Origin: Alistipes sp.
GTDB lineage: Bacteria; Bacteroidota; Bacteroidia; Bacteroidales; Rikenellaceae
DNA length: 64,000 nt
Direction of reading: 5' to 3'
Assembly: GCA_020026435.1 (NCBI GenBank)
Contig: JAHHQK010000005.1
Span: 1 to 64,000 of the forward strand
Position numbers and translations under genes: made by a program
Shown here: positions 16,772 through 25,713 of the stretch, piece by piece
Layout: every line of letters starts with the position of its first letter
Numbering within the stretch: position 1 is the first letter of the stretch
The notes under the pieces: generated by a model
The model's input: only the letters and a program-made list of their open reading frames with translations
What the model was told of the DNA's origin: nothing
Databases searched by the model: none

Positions 16772-17347
16772 GCAGATCCTGTCCTTGTGACACAAACTTC
16801 TCATAACGTCCACGGAAGCCCCCGCCACGGCCTTCCACGTATTCCGATCTTCGGAAAGTAATTTCCGAGGGACAACCCCGGGCCTTTCTCCGCGTCAGAC
16901 TTTGGGTCCGAACAACGTGATTATACCATAGGAATAGCATGGGTGAAATGAATGGGGTTGCACATAGTGAGTAGGGATACTGAAGCAGAATAGAGAAATT
17001 GGACTATAAAACCAAAGAAAAAACGTAATAATACACCTCGAATAGAGCAGTTTATTACGTTTTTTTGTAGATTTGTAATTGGATAGGGATAACTCCATCC
17101 AAGGCATGTGAAAAAAGAAGAAGTAGTAGTATGCTTGTCTTGTAAAATGGAAACCTTAATAAATTTCTGAATTGTATACAAGGGTAGCATAGTAGTTCTC
17201 ATGCTATTGCGTGGACTGCTATCACTACTTCTGTACACAGGGTTTTCTCAGGACATCCGACCAAAGAAAAGATGCAGCATTGCAGAGTCACTCTTCTTCG
17301 TTGGATTATGTTAATTACAAATTATAAAAAAAATAATACAACAAATT
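16772..17347. other. Gene-free stretch turning AT-rich, with one perfect hairpin
   Basis: No supported gene was found on either strand. The sequence becomes AT-rich from about 16900. A 14-bp perfect stem, AAAAAACGTAATAA (17018-17031) with TTATTACGTTTTTT (17052-17065), could terminate in both directions. Short frames on the minus strand between 16895 and 17238 lack any recognisable domain and are treated as spurious. Confidence 0.6.
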
Positions 17348-17926
17348 ATGAGGAAACTTATTGTATCGTGCGCATTTATGGTAATAACTTTGACATCGTA
17401 TGCTCAAAGCGATTCGGAACATCTTACTTTTAAAGGCATTCCCATTGAGGGTAGTATAACTGAATTCTGTCAAAAGCTAAAAAACAAAGGATTTACATCT
17501 ATTGGCAGAGAAAACAATCTTTCATTGTTCATGGGAGATTTTACTGGTCGTAATGCAACCATAGGCGTAACAAGCTCTGATGATGGCAAAAATGTATTTG
17601 CTGTAGTTGTATTATTTGACCCAAGTAGTGAATGGAATACTCTTGTTAATACTTACAGTTATTATAAGGATTTATATACTCGCAAATATGGCGCCCCAAC
17701 TATCTCTAAAGAACAGAATCCCGCTCACTCAGATTCTAATACTGCATTAATGGCAGAAGTCCATCAAGGAACAATTACGTGGGGCAGTGCATGGAGAGTA
17801 ACAGGTGGAGATATAGAATTATCAATAGAAAAGACTTCTGGCTTCTATGAGGGTATGGTTGTAATTCGTTATCGTGATACTCAAAATGTAGAAACCAAAA
17901 TCCAAAAAGATTTAGAGGATATTTAA
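17348..17926 (+). CDS. Small secreted protein of unknown function (192 aa)
   Basis: Not recognised. A Sec signal peptide (residues 1-19, cleavage after SYA before QSD) points to the periplasm or outside. The mature ~173 residues show alternating short strands (TFKGIPIEGSITEFCQKLKNKG, NATIGVTSSDDGKNVFAVVVLF, WGSAWRVTGGDIELSIEK); phrases such as 'F.GIPI.G....F...L...GF' recur in small secreted proteins of gut Bacteroidales. It is followed after 25 bases by a second secreted protein with a similar signal peptide ending SYAQ. Codon use is clearly more AT-rich than in flanking genes, suggesting acquisition by transfer. Confidence 0.65.
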   Translation: MRKLIVSCAFMVITLTSYAQSDSEHLTFKGIPIEGSITEFCQKLKNKGFTSIGRENNLSLFMGDFTGRNATIGVTSSDDGKNVFAVVVLFDPSSEWNTLVNTYSYYKDLYTRKYGAPTISKEQNPAHSDSNTALMAEVHQGTITWGSAWRVTGGDIELSIEKTSGFYEGMVVIRYRDTQNVETKIQKDLEDI

Positions 17927-17951
17927 CTTTTAATAAACAAAACAATTGATC

Positions 17952-18610
17952 ATGAAAAAGTTTTTGTTTTCACTTGCTTTATTGGTTATCAATTTTACAT
18001 CGTATGCTCAAGTATATAAGATGTATAAGACTCAGAACTATCATAATCAGCTTCGTTTAAATACGGTAACAGGTGAGGTGCAACAAATTCAAGATGATGG
18101 TCAGTCTTGGGAAATCTGTAGTGTCAGAGAAATTTTAGGAGATAGAGAAGGACGATTTTGCCTTTATGAAACACAGAATATGTGGACTTTCATAATGCTT
18201 GATACGTATACAGGCAAGAATTGGCAAGTTCAGTTTAGCGTCAAGGGTGACGACTATAGGTTTGCTACACCTATCAATATGTTTTCTCTTGCACATCCTG
18301 AAAAATCTTCAAATTGGACTAATAGATTTCAGATGTTTGCTACTCAAAATATGTGGACATTTATATTGTTGGACTCATATAATGGGCGACTATGGCAAGT
18401 TCAATATAGCACACAAAATTTAGACAATCTATTTTGTATTCCTATCAATGAATATGAATTAGTAGAAAATAACGAAAGATGCACATTCTCTATTCAGCCA
18501 CTGACAAGTATGTATCAATACTACTTATAAACAATAATACAGGTGATATGTGGAAGTTTCAGTGGAGTACCAAAGGAGGTGACTATCGATGGATTGAAAG
18601 ATTCAGATAA
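17952..18610 (+). pseudogene. Secreted triple-repeat protein, broken by a one-base frameshift
   Basis: The intact frame runs 17952-18530 and would give a 192-aa secreted protein (signal peptide ending TSYAQ). It has two copies of a ~36-residue repeat: FCLYETQNMWTFIMLDTYTG with NWQVQFS, and FQMFATQNMWTFILLDSYNG with LWQVQYS. A third copy starts at CTFSIQP but the frame then leaves it. Reading from 18503 in the frame lacking one base restores DKYVSILLINNNTGDMWKF, then QWSTKGGDYRW and a TAA at 18608-18610. A single-base deletion near 18499-18502 explains this. ATG at 17952 is preferred to the TTG at 17946. Function unknown; each repeat looks like a beta-propeller or jellyroll blade. Confidence 0.75.
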
Positions 18611-19271
18611 ATGTTACTTCTAATACTCCACCATTGTTTATTACGATAATTTGTATAATTGCTATTTCAGTTATATTAATGGGCAATGACGAATACGTTA
18701 AAAATAAAACCCAAGGGCTCCCCGAAAACACCCATGAATCTACCCTCGATTTTACCACCCGTTTTGGCAAAATAAACCCCGACGTACCCTGTCTTTGCAG
18801 ACGAGGGCTATCGCGGCTTCAAAAGGCTGTTTTTACCTTTTTACTCTGTTCATAGAAAGCTGATGAAAAAACGTAAAATCCTTGATTTTTACAAATAACA
18901 AGTAATTTTTTGAGAATCCCGTCTACCAAAACAACAAACAACTGATAATCAGCATAAAAACCACAACACATCGGCAAAACACCACTTGTTCCAAAGATCC
19001 AAGCCGCCTGCTCCGATTACGCAAACCGACACCTCGACCCCGCCCTGCGCATTGGGGAGCATCCCGACAACCTTCCTGCGGGCGTTTTCTTACCCCGGCA
19101 AAAAAAACCGGCAACGGAAACCACCAATCGGTTTCCGCTGTCGGTTCATTTATCGTCCCGTCGACGGATCGGACAACGGGAAACGCATCGGAATCCCACC
19201 CCCGCGATGTACCCACACCGCACACGATCCGTTCCTCCGGGCAAAGAACTTCACGGAGAAACCTCAAAAGA
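18611..19271. other. Gene-free stretch after the AT-rich islet
   Basis: 660 bases with no supported gene. The first half is AT-rich like the two secreted genes before it; from about 18960 the composition returns to that of the GH20 gene. Frames at 18634-18855 (plus) and 18923-19267 (minus) have no recognisable motifs, and their amino-acid content is typical of chance frames. Confidence 0.55.
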
Positions 19272-21416
19272 TCACAACCGCGGCTTGACCACGAGCGGCT
19301 GGATCGACACGAAGGGCGTTCCGTTGCCGTCGTATTCTGACACCAGTCTCACGGCACGGATCGGGCGCGAGGGGCGAAGCGTAATGCTGCCCTGGAAGAG
19401 TTCTCCCGCATCCACAAAACGCTCCTCGCCGGCATACAGCACCTCGGCACGTCCGCGGGTGATGATCGCCTTAGGGAGCTGGCGGTTGCCCGTCTGAAGG
19501 TACATCTCGCGACAGGAGACCTCCTGCGCAAAGGTATAGAGGATCCAATCCCCGCGGCGGCTCGCCCGTGCGGTGCGGGTCATGCCGCGATAGGTCTCAG
19601 CATTGGACATGGGGAACTGACGGCTTTCGGCCATCGACGAGGTGATCTTCACGGCGGGTTTCACCGTGCGGTGGAACGACTCGTGAGCCACCCACGGGCT
19701 TACTCCCGTGCCTCGATGCGAACGAAACTGATACAGATGGGGCTTTGCGGTACGGATCGGACCGGTGTAGGCCTGCTCCCGATCGCTGCCCTCCTCCTTA
19801 TAACAGAGCCGGGAACCGTCGTCCACCTCGGCACGCAACACGCCCCCGCTCCAGGTGACCTTCGGCGGGAAAAGGCGGTAGCGCACGCCCATGGCCGTAA
19901 GGCGGTCGTAATGCTTCGAGACCAGTTCCTCGTAGAAGGAGTCCCAGCCCTCGCCGTTGCCGCTCCACGCCAGACGCGAGAGGGCACACAACCGCGGAAA
20001 GCACATATAGTCCAGATAATCGGGACGTTCGGGGTTGTGCGAGATGTAGGCCTCGCTCCAGAATGCGGCCTCGAATCCCGCCACGTGGGACATCATCCCG
20101 GGGGTGATCCCCGACCGCTCGAAGTCGAACGAAAAGAGCTTCCGCGCATCGACAATCCCCGCCCAGTCGTGGCCGTCCTCCGTGGGGCTTTGTCTCATGT
20201 CGAGGTAGAAGTATTCGCCGGGCATGATGACCGTCTGATAGCCGTTCTCCAACGCCCCGAGACATTTGCGCGTGTCGTGCCAGGCATAGACACGGCTCTC
20301 GCGGGTGAACGCTCCGGTCTTGACCGCCTCGTCCCATACACCGGGATATTTACCGTGGCGGGCCAGGATCGAGGAGACCCGTTCCAGGAAGTAGTCCTCC
20401 AGGCGGTGGGGATCATCGAAGCCCTTCTCCTGCATCAGACGCCGGCAGTCCGGGCAGCGCGACCACTGCTCCAGATCGACCTCATCGCCGCCGACATGGA
20501 TATATTTCGAGGGGAACAGCGTGCAGACCTCGCTCAGGATGTCGTCCAGCAGGCGGTAATTCTCCTCCCGGGCCACGCACCACGCCGAACGGTAGTCGTA
20601 GCCCACGGTCGAAACCGTGTCGGGGGCATAGTTGCAGCGGATCTCGGGATACACCGAAGCAATGTTGCGGCTGTGCCCCGGGAGGTCGATCTCGGGGATG
20701 ATCTCGATGTTGCGCACGGCGGCATAATCGATCAGCGCACGCATCTGCTCACGGGTATAGAACCCGCCGTAACGCTCGCCCCACTTGCCATAGACGGCCT
20801 CGACGGGCGAACCCTCGCCACGGAATCCGCCCACGGAGGTCAGCTCGGGGTGGGACTTGATCTCCAGACGCCAGCCCTCGTCGTCGGTCAGATGCAGGTG
20901 GAGCTTATTGATGTTGTGGTAGGCCAAAAGGTCGATGTAGCGTTTCATGCGCTCGAACCCGATCCACGTGCGGGCCACATCGAGCATCAGACCCCGATAG
21001 GCAAAGCGTGGCGAAGAGCTGATCAGCGTATCGCGCAGAACAACCTCACGGCCAAGCCCCCCGCCATAAACCTCGGCGGGCAGCAGGCGGAACAGCGACT
21101 GCAGGCCGTTGAACACTCCTCCGTAATTGCCGCCCGTGACTGTCACCTCGAGGGGAGTCACCTCCAGACGGAAGCCCTCCTGCGCAAGCGAAGGATCGGT
21201 CTCAAGGGCAATCGTCCCCCTCTTCGAGGCTCCGTCCGCCCCGGAGACCGTCACCCCGAGGTACCCGGCGGCATATTCGCCCAACGGACTCAGATCACGG
21301 CCACAAATCAATTCGGTGTCTTTGCCCAGCACAAACTTCGTGGGAAGCGGTTGGGAGCAGGCCTCCCCGCCCAGTGATATCAGCAGAGAGAGGCACAACG
21401 CAAAATATGGTTTCAT
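19272..21416 (-). CDS. GH20 beta-N-acetylhexosaminidase
   Basis: Exo-acting removal of terminal beta-linked GlcNAc or GalNAc from host or microbial glycans, exported to the periplasm or outer surface (signal peptide residues 1-20, ending GGEACSQ). Order: GH20b N-terminal domain (~25-140), TIM-barrel catalytic domain (~145-500) with LHLHLTDDEGWRLEIKSHPEL and the signature HVGGDEVD near residue 310, whose Asp-Glu pair polarises the substrate acetamido group and protonates the bond. A C-terminal discoidin-like region (~610-714) is likely (MYLQTGNRQLPKAI). Length 714 aa is normal for Bacteroidales enzymes with this layout. It is transcribed away from mazG and appears monocistronic. Confidence 0.93.
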   Translation of the reverse strand: MKPYFALCLSLLISLGGEACSQPLPTKFVLGKDTELICGRDLSPLGEYAAGYLGVTVSGADGASKRGTIALETDPSLAQEGFRLEVTPLEVTVTGGNYGGVFNGLQSLFRLLPAEVYGGGLGREVVLRDTLISSSPRFAYRGLMLDVARTWIGFERMKRYIDLLAYHNINKLHLHLTDDEGWRLEIKSHPELTSVGGFRGEGSPVEAVYGKWGERYGGFYTREQMRALIDYAAVRNIEIIPEIDLPGHSRNIASVYPEIRCNYAPDTVSTVGYDYRSAWCVAREENYRLLDDILSEVCTLFPSKYIHVGGDEVDLEQWSRCPDCRRLMQEKGFDDPHRLEDYFLERVSSILARHGKYPGVWDEAVKTGAFTRESRVYAWHDTRKCLGALENGYQTVIMPGEYFYLDMRQSPTEDGHDWAGIVDARKLFSFDFERSGITPGMMSHVAGFEAAFWSEAYISHNPERPDYLDYMCFPRLCALSRLAWSGNGEGWDSFYEELVSKHYDRLTAMGVRYRLFPPKVTWSGGVLRAEVDDGSRLCYKEEGSDREQAYTGPIRTAKPHLYQFRSHRGTGVSPWVAHESFHRTVKPAVKITSSMAESRQFPMSNAETYRGMTRTARASRRGDWILYTFAQEVSCREMYLQTGNRQLPKAIITRGRAEVLYAGEERFVDAGELFQGSITLRPSRPIRAVRLVSEYDGNGTPFVSIQPLVVKPRL

Positions 21417-21445
21417 ACGGGAAATAGTTTTTCATTGTCTGAGAA

Positions 21446-21453
21446 CAAAGATA
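21446..21453 (-). promoter_or_regulatory. -7 element for the GH20 gene
   Basis: The minus strand reads TATCTTTG (21453-21446), 30 bases before the GH20 ATG. The -33 element is not obvious. Confidence 0.55.
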
Positions 21454-21474
21454 CCATTTTTCAAGATAAAATAC

Positions 21475-21482
21475 TACCTTTG
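21475..21482 (+). promoter_or_regulatory. -7 element for the mazG operon
   Basis: TACCTTTG at 21475-21482 matches TAnnTTTG and would give a leader of about 110 bases before mazG. It is divergent from, and does not overlap, the GH20 element. Confidence 0.5.
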
Positions 21483-21595
21483 TGTGCAGATCGGCTTCAA
21501 GTTTTTCCCCAACCGCAAATCCGGAGCCGATTCCCCGCCCCGCGGTCCGAAGACCGCCCGCAAAACAACGACAACGACAAAAAACAGATAAGATT

Positions 21596-22375
21596 ATGGA
21601 ACAAGACAAGCGTTTGGAGGCTACGGCCCGCGTATTGGAAGTGATGAACACCCTGCGTAAGGAGTGCCCGTGGGACCGACAGCAGACCTTCGAGTCCCTG
21701 CGCAACAACACCATCGAGGAGGCCTTCGAGTTGGTCGATGCCATCACCGACCGCAACATGGACGGAATCAAGGAGGAGCTGGGCGACCTGCTGCTCCACG
21801 TCGTATTCTACTCCAAGATGGGCGAAGAGGAGGGTGCGTTCGACTACACCGACGTATGCAACGCTCTGTGCGACAAACTGATCTATCGTCACCCCCACAT
21901 CTACGGCGACATCCACGCCGAGACCCCCGAGGAGGTGCTGGCCAACTGGGAGGCCCTCAAGCTGCGCAAGAAAAACCGCAAGAGCGGCACGCTGGGCGGT
22001 GTACCCCGCTCGCTGCCCGCCATGGTCAAGGCCTTCCGCGTGGGCGAGAAAGCCGCAGCCACGGGATTCGACTGGCAGCACAAGGAGGACGTATGGGACA
22101 AGGTCCGCGAGGAGATCGCGGAGGTGGAAGCCGAGATGAAGTCGGGATCGAAAGAGAACATGGAGGCCGAATTCGGCGATCTGTTCTTCGCGCTGATCAA
22201 CGCCTGCCGTCTCTACGGCGTCGACCCCGAGTCGGCTCTGGAGCGCACCAACAAGAAGTTCATCTCGCGCTTCAACTACATGGAAAAACAGGCCGAAACT
22301 CAGGGTCATACGCTCCACGAGCTGAAATCGGATGAGATGGAAGAACTTTGGGAGCAGGCCAAAGACCAGGAGTAG
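21596..22375 (+). CDS. mazG: Nucleoside triphosphate pyrophosphohydrolase MazG
   Basis: Hydrolyses (d)NTPs to NMP and pyrophosphate, cleaning the nucleotide pool and affecting ppGpp-linked stress responses. 259 aa with two tandem MazG domains, as in the E. coli enzyme. The first carries CPWDRQQTFESLRNNTIEEAFE and EELGDLLLHVVF (the E-E-x-x-E and E-x-x-D metal ligands); the second carries VREEIAEVEAE and AEFGDLFFALINACR. The ATG at 21596 is chosen because MEQDKRLEATARVLEVM is the normal start; the frame is open further upstream without support. First gene of a four-gene operon with 31-base gaps. Confidence 0.95.
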   Translation: MEQDKRLEATARVLEVMNTLRKECPWDRQQTFESLRNNTIEEAFELVDAITDRNMDGIKEELGDLLLHVVFYSKMGEEEGAFDYTDVCNALCDKLIYRHPHIYGDIHAETPEEVLANWEALKLRKKNRKSGTLGGVPRSLPAMVKAFRVGEKAAATGFDWQHKEDVWDKVREEIAEVEAEMKSGSKENMEAEFGDLFFALINACRLYGVDPESALERTNKKFISRFNYMEKQAETQGHTLHELKSDEMEELWEQAKDQE

Positions 22376-22406
22376 GGTTTTCACATTCAAGTAAAACAAA
22401 AAGACA

Positions 22407-22958
22407 ATGGCACTTATCAAGAAAGTCCGCGGCTATGAGCCCGTGGTCGGAGAAAATACGTTTTTGGCCGACAACGCCACGTTGATCGGCAATGTCACCG
22501 TCGGACGCGACTGTTCGATATGGTTCAATGCCGTCCTGCGCGGCGATGTCAACAAGATCGTCATCGGCGACCGCACCAACATCCAGGACGGCGTGGTCCT
22601 CCACACCATCTACGACGGGGCGAAGCACCCCTCGCAGACCATCATCGGCAACGACGTCTCTGTGGGTCACAACGCCATCATCCACGGCGCACGCATCGGC
22701 GACAACTGTCTGATCGGCATGGGTGCAACACTCCTCGACAACGCCGTCGTACCCTCGGGCTGCATCATCGCGGCCAACGCCCTGGTGCGTTCCAACGAGC
22801 AGCTCGAACCCAACTCGCTCTACGCCGGAGTCCCCGCACGCCGCATCAAGGAGGTCACCGAGGAACAACGCCAGGAGATCATCTTCCGCACGGCCCGCGA
22901 CTATATGCTCTACGCCTCGTGGTTCGCGGAGGACGCCGAGGACGTAGTCCGGGAGTAA
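22407..22958 (+). CDS. Gamma-class carbonic anhydrase family protein
   Basis: Left-handed beta-helix protein of the YrdA/PaaY/CaiE group, 183 aa, usual length. Hexapeptide repeats run through most of the chain (NATLIGNVTVGRDCSIW, NIQDGVVLH, VSVGHNAIIHGARIGDNCLIG). His in VVLHT and in GHNAIIHG are the expected zinc ligands at trimer interfaces. Members are either true carbonic anhydrases or inactive acyl-type relatives, and sequence alone does not decide. Cytoplasmic, no signal peptide. Lies 31 bases after mazG and 31 before the sensor kinase gene. Confidence 0.92.
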   Translation: MALIKKVRGYEPVVGENTFLADNATLIGNVTVGRDCSIWFNAVLRGDVNKIVIGDRTNIQDGVVLHTIYDGAKHPSQTIIGNDVSVGHNAIIHGARIGDNCLIGMGATLLDNAVVPSGCIIAANALVRSNEQLEPNSLYAGVPARRIKEVTEEQRQEIIFRTARDYMLYASWFAEDAEDVVRE

Positions 22959-22989
22959 TTCCGCACCCCCCAAAAAAGACGACACGACC

Positions 22990-24294
22990 ATGAATCGCAA
23001 CCACCCTCTTACGCCTCATTTGATCAACCTCATGGTGGCCCTGGCCATCAGTGCGGTGGTCAACTTCTCGTCGATGCTGCTCATCTTCAGCGATCCGACG
23101 GGCGAGACGATACACTCGTTTCGGGAGCGGGTCACGCTCACCGAGTGTCGGGGACGGGTGAGCCTGCATCCCAACGGCCACGGCTTTCTGATCTCGCGAA
23201 ACGGCGACAGCGTCTACATTGCCCAAAACCGTGTCCGACGCTGCGCTCTGAAATCGGGAGACCGGGTCGTGGGTGAAGCCTACGCCTCGAAACGACAGGG
23301 AGCCTACCCCGCACTTCTGGACATCACGAAGCTCAACGGTGCGGAGTTCGACCATTCCAACCTCTTCCAGCGGCCGCCCGCAGGTCTGGAGCTGTCGATT
23401 CAGATGCTGTTCTACATGATCCTGTCGTTTGTGCTGATCACGCTCTTCACCTCCTCCAAACGTCACACCACCCTCGGGCGTTTCGCACGGAACGCCGTCC
23501 TGGGACTCGTGATCACGGCCGGATGCTACTTCCTGGCCCCCGTCTCGAACTGGCACACGGGGCGCATCCTCCCCCACATGATAAACAACCATATGCCGGA
23601 CTATGTGCTGATCCTGAAATGTTCGTTTGCCGGCGTGGTGTCGATCCTCTACGGGTGGATCTACATGCTGATCTCCCAACGGCAGGACATCGTCCTGGAG
23701 AACGAGCAGCTCAAGAACGAAAACCTCACCACGCGCTACAATATGCTGGTGGGACAGATCAACCCCCACTTCTTCTTCAACTCGCTCAACTCGCTGGCCA
23801 TGCTCGTGCGCGAGAAGCAGGACGACAAGGCTCTGACCTACATCGACCAGCTCTCCTACACGTTCCGCTACATCATCCAAAACGGACAGAACACCCTGCT
23901 CACCCTGGGCGAGGAGCTAAAGTTTGCCGAGGCCTACGGCTACCTGTTCAAGATACGCTATGCCGAGAAGATCTTCTTCGACATTGAGGTCGATCCCCAC
24001 CTGCGCGAATGGCTGCTGCCCGCCCTGTCGCTCCAGCCGCTGATCGGCAACGCCGTGAAGCACAACGCCATCACGCGGGCCAACCCGCTCCACATCTCGA
24101 TCCGCACCGAGGGCGAAATGCTCATCGTCTCCAACCGCAAGGCCCCCAAACTCACCCCCGAGCCCTCGACCGGCATCGGCCTTGAGAACCTGGGCAACCG
24201 CTGGCAGCTGATCACCGGATGCCGCATCGAGATCTGCGACACGCAGGAGGAGTTCACCGTAAAAATGCCACTGAAAAGACCCGCCAAACCATGA
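22990..24294 (+). CDS. LytS/YehU-type sensor histidine kinase with a Rho-like OB segment between TM1 and TM2
   Basis: Membrane sensor of a LytTR two-component pair. Predicted helices at about 10-33, 137-153, 168-184 and 205-228; then a coiled linker (~230-250) and a His_kinase domain with QINPHFFFNSLNSL (phospho-His260) and an ATPase lid ending GIGLENLGNR. Residues ~53-117, between TM1 and TM2, read like the RNA-binding cold-shock domain of Rho: GRVSLHPNGHGFLIS, VYIAQNRVRRCALKSGD, then ALLDITKLNG. The basic KRHTTLGRFAR loop after TM2 argues that this segment is periplasmic. The stop overlaps the regulator ATG by four bases (ATGA), so the two are translationally coupled. The signal sensed is unknown. 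Confidence 0.9.
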   Translation: MNRNHPLTPHLINLMVALAISAVVNFSSMLLIFSDPTGETIHSFRERVTLTECRGRVSLHPNGHGFLISRNGDSVYIAQNRVRRCALKSGDRVVGEAYASKRQGAYPALLDITKLNGAEFDHSNLFQRPPAGLELSIQMLFYMILSFVLITLFTSSKRHTTLGRFARNAVLGLVITAGCYFLAPVSNWHTGRILPHMINNHMPDYVLILKCSFAGVVSILYGWIYMLISQRQDIVLENEQLKNENLTTRYNMLVGQINPHFFFNSLNSLAMLVREKQDDKALTYIDQLSYTFRYIIQNGQNTLLTLGEELKFAEAYGYLFKIRYAEKIFFDIEVDPHLREWLLPALSLQPLIGNAVKHNAITRANPLHISIRTEGEMLIVSNRKAPKLTPEPSTGIGLENLGNRWQLITGCRIEICDTQEEFTVKMPLKRPAKP

Positions 24295-25052
24295 AAGCAC
24301 TCATCATCGAGGACGAAACCGCCGCGGCCCGCAACCTCAAGGCCATACTTCGGGAGGTAGCCCCCCGGATCGAGGTCGTCGATGTGCTGGAGAGCATCAC
24401 CGAAAGCATCGAATGGTTCGGCTCACACGCCGAGCCCGACCTGCTGTTTGTCGACATACACCTGGCCGACGGCGACTCGTTCCGCATCTTCCGCGAGGTG
24501 GACCTGTCCTCGCCGATCATCTTCACCACGGCCTACGACCAGTACGCTCTGGAGGCATTCAAGCTCAACAGCATAGACTATTTGCTCAAGCCCCTCAATG
24601 CCGACGATCTGAGGCGGGCCCTCGACAAGCTGGCCCGTCTCTCGGGCCGCGAACGTTCGGACTACAAAGCCCGCATCAGCCGCATGGCCGCTGCTCACGA
24701 GACCGACACGTTTCTGATCCACGTGCGCGACCGCATCATCCCCCTCTCCCGACGGGACATCGCCTTCTTCCACACGGCCAACGAGCGCGTCTCGGCCTAC
24801 GACTTCAACGGTACGGCCTACCCCGTGGACAAGACCCTCGAGGTACTCCAGGCGTCACTGCCCGACGAGGAATTCTTCCGCGCCAACCGCCAATTCATCA
24901 TCGCCCGCCGGGCCGTCCGGGAGATTTCCGTGTGGTTCGGCAGCCGTCTGAACCTCCACCTGGTGACGGAAACACCCGAGCGGATCATCATCTCGAAGGC
25001 CCGTGTGCCCGAATTCAAGGCCTGGCTCACATCGGTTCAACCCTCGGAATAG
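24291..25052 (+). CDS. LytTR-family response regulator
   Basis: DNA-binding partner of the kinase at 22990. 253 aa: receiver domain (~1-120) starting MKALIIEDE (acidic pocket), phospho-acceptor Asp in LLFVDIHLADGD, conserved Thr in TAYDQYALEAF and Lys in DYLLKP; then a LytTR domain (~145-250) with FLIHVRDRIIPLSRRDIAFF and FFRANRQFIIARRAV, which binds DNA through beta strands. It begins inside the kinase stop codon. The next gene downstream on the same strand, with its own promoter, encodes a small secreted protein that could be a target; this is inference. Confidence 0.95.
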   Translation: MKALIIEDETAAARNLKAILREVAPRIEVVDVLESITESIEWFGSHAEPDLLFVDIHLADGDSFRIFREVDLSSPIIFTTAYDQYALEAFKLNSIDYLLKPLNADDLRRALDKLARLSGRERSDYKARISRMAAAHETDTFLIHVRDRIIPLSRRDIAFFHTANERVSAYDFNGTAYPVDKTLEVLQASLPDEEFFRANRQFIIARRAVREISVWFGSRLNLHLVTETPERIIISKARVPEFKAWLTSVQPSE

Positions 25053-25115
25053 TCGTTTGACCTCTGTTTTCGGCCGCTTCACCCCGCTCCCGGTTTTTCC
25101 GGCGGGAAGCGGTGC

Positions 25116-25123
25116 TATCTTTG
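25116..25123 (+). promoter_or_regulatory. -7 element for the DUF4890 gene
   Basis: TATCTTTG at 25116-25123 matches TAnnTTTG, 63 bases before the ATG at 25187 and 63 after the response-regulator stop. The -33 region holds only a T-run, so activator dependence is possible. Confidence 0.5.
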
Positions 25124-25186
25124 CACTCGGAAACAGTCGACAAGGAGTTCCACACACAAAGTAACAAACCTAAAAATTCAAACGAC

Positions 25187-25558
25187 ATGAAAAAGATGAT
25201 TATCGCCGGCATTGCCGCACTCTTCATGATGGGAGGTCTCTATGCACAGACCCCGACCAAACCTGCACAAAAAAAGCACATGACCACCGAGCAGATGGCC
25301 CGGCAGCGCACCGAGCGTCTGACCAAAAATCTCGAACTGAACGAACAGCAGTCCAAGATTGTCTACGAGATCTCGCTCAACCAGGCCGAGAAAGCCAAGG
25401 AAATCAAGGAGCAGCAACGTGCCCTGCACAAGGAGGGCATCGAGAAGATGCGCCGGGTGCTGACTCCCGAACAGTTCGCCAAATGGCAGGAGATGAACAA
25501 AGCCAACCACGGCAAAAAAGGCGCAAAGTGCCAGGGCCAGCAGCGTCAGGGTCGCTAA
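25187..25558 (+). CDS. Small secreted DUF4890 / Spy-like protein
   Basis: 123 aa with a Sec signal peptide (1-20, ending GGLYAQ). The mature part is highly charged and helical: LTKNLELNEQQSKIVYEI, then KEIKEQQRALHKEGIEKMRRVLTPEQFAKW. The 'L..L...Q' and 'LTPEQ' phrases recall the LTxxQ repeats of periplasmic Spy/CpxP chaperones, which protect against envelope stress; DUF4890 is the Bacteroidales counterpart. The C-terminal tail is basic and Gln-rich. Position after a two-component system and before an outer-membrane barrel fits an envelope-stress role, but that is inferred. Confidence 0.8.
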   Translation: MKKMIIAGIAALFMMGGLYAQTPTKPAQKKHMTTEQMARQRTERLTKNLELNEQQSKIVYEISLNQAEKAKEIKEQQRALHKEGIEKMRRVLTPEQFAKWQEMNKANHGKKGAKCQGQQRQGR

Positions 25559-25581
25559 TTCACCCGACCGAAAACACATCG

Positions 25582-25617
25582 GAGGAGGCCGGTCCAGTCG
25601 ACTGACCTCCTCTTTTT
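25582..25617 (+). terminator. Terminator after the DUF4890 gene
   Basis: GAGGAGG (25582-25588) pairs with CCTCCTC (25606-25612), followed by TTTTT. Confidence 0.7.
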
Positions 25618-25713
25618 GCCGTTTCACCGTCCACAGACCTTATTTTAAGGAATAAAAGACTATCTTCGTAGCCGCAAAATTATCACCACCCCGAAATACA
25701 GACCCATTATCGA

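Noticed and set aside
16895..17238. Minus-strand frames in the AT-rich islet
   Set aside because: No start context, no domain, and they run through the 17018-17066 hairpin.
17946..17951. TTG start six bases upstream of the repeat-protein ATG
   Set aside because: The ATG at 17952 starts a normal signal peptide, and the TTG adds only two residues.
18634..18855. A 73-codon plus-strand frame with a hydrophobic start
   Set aside because: Only the first ~16 residues are hydrophobic, the remainder is unstructured, and the frame begins just after the broken repeat gene; no promoter seen.
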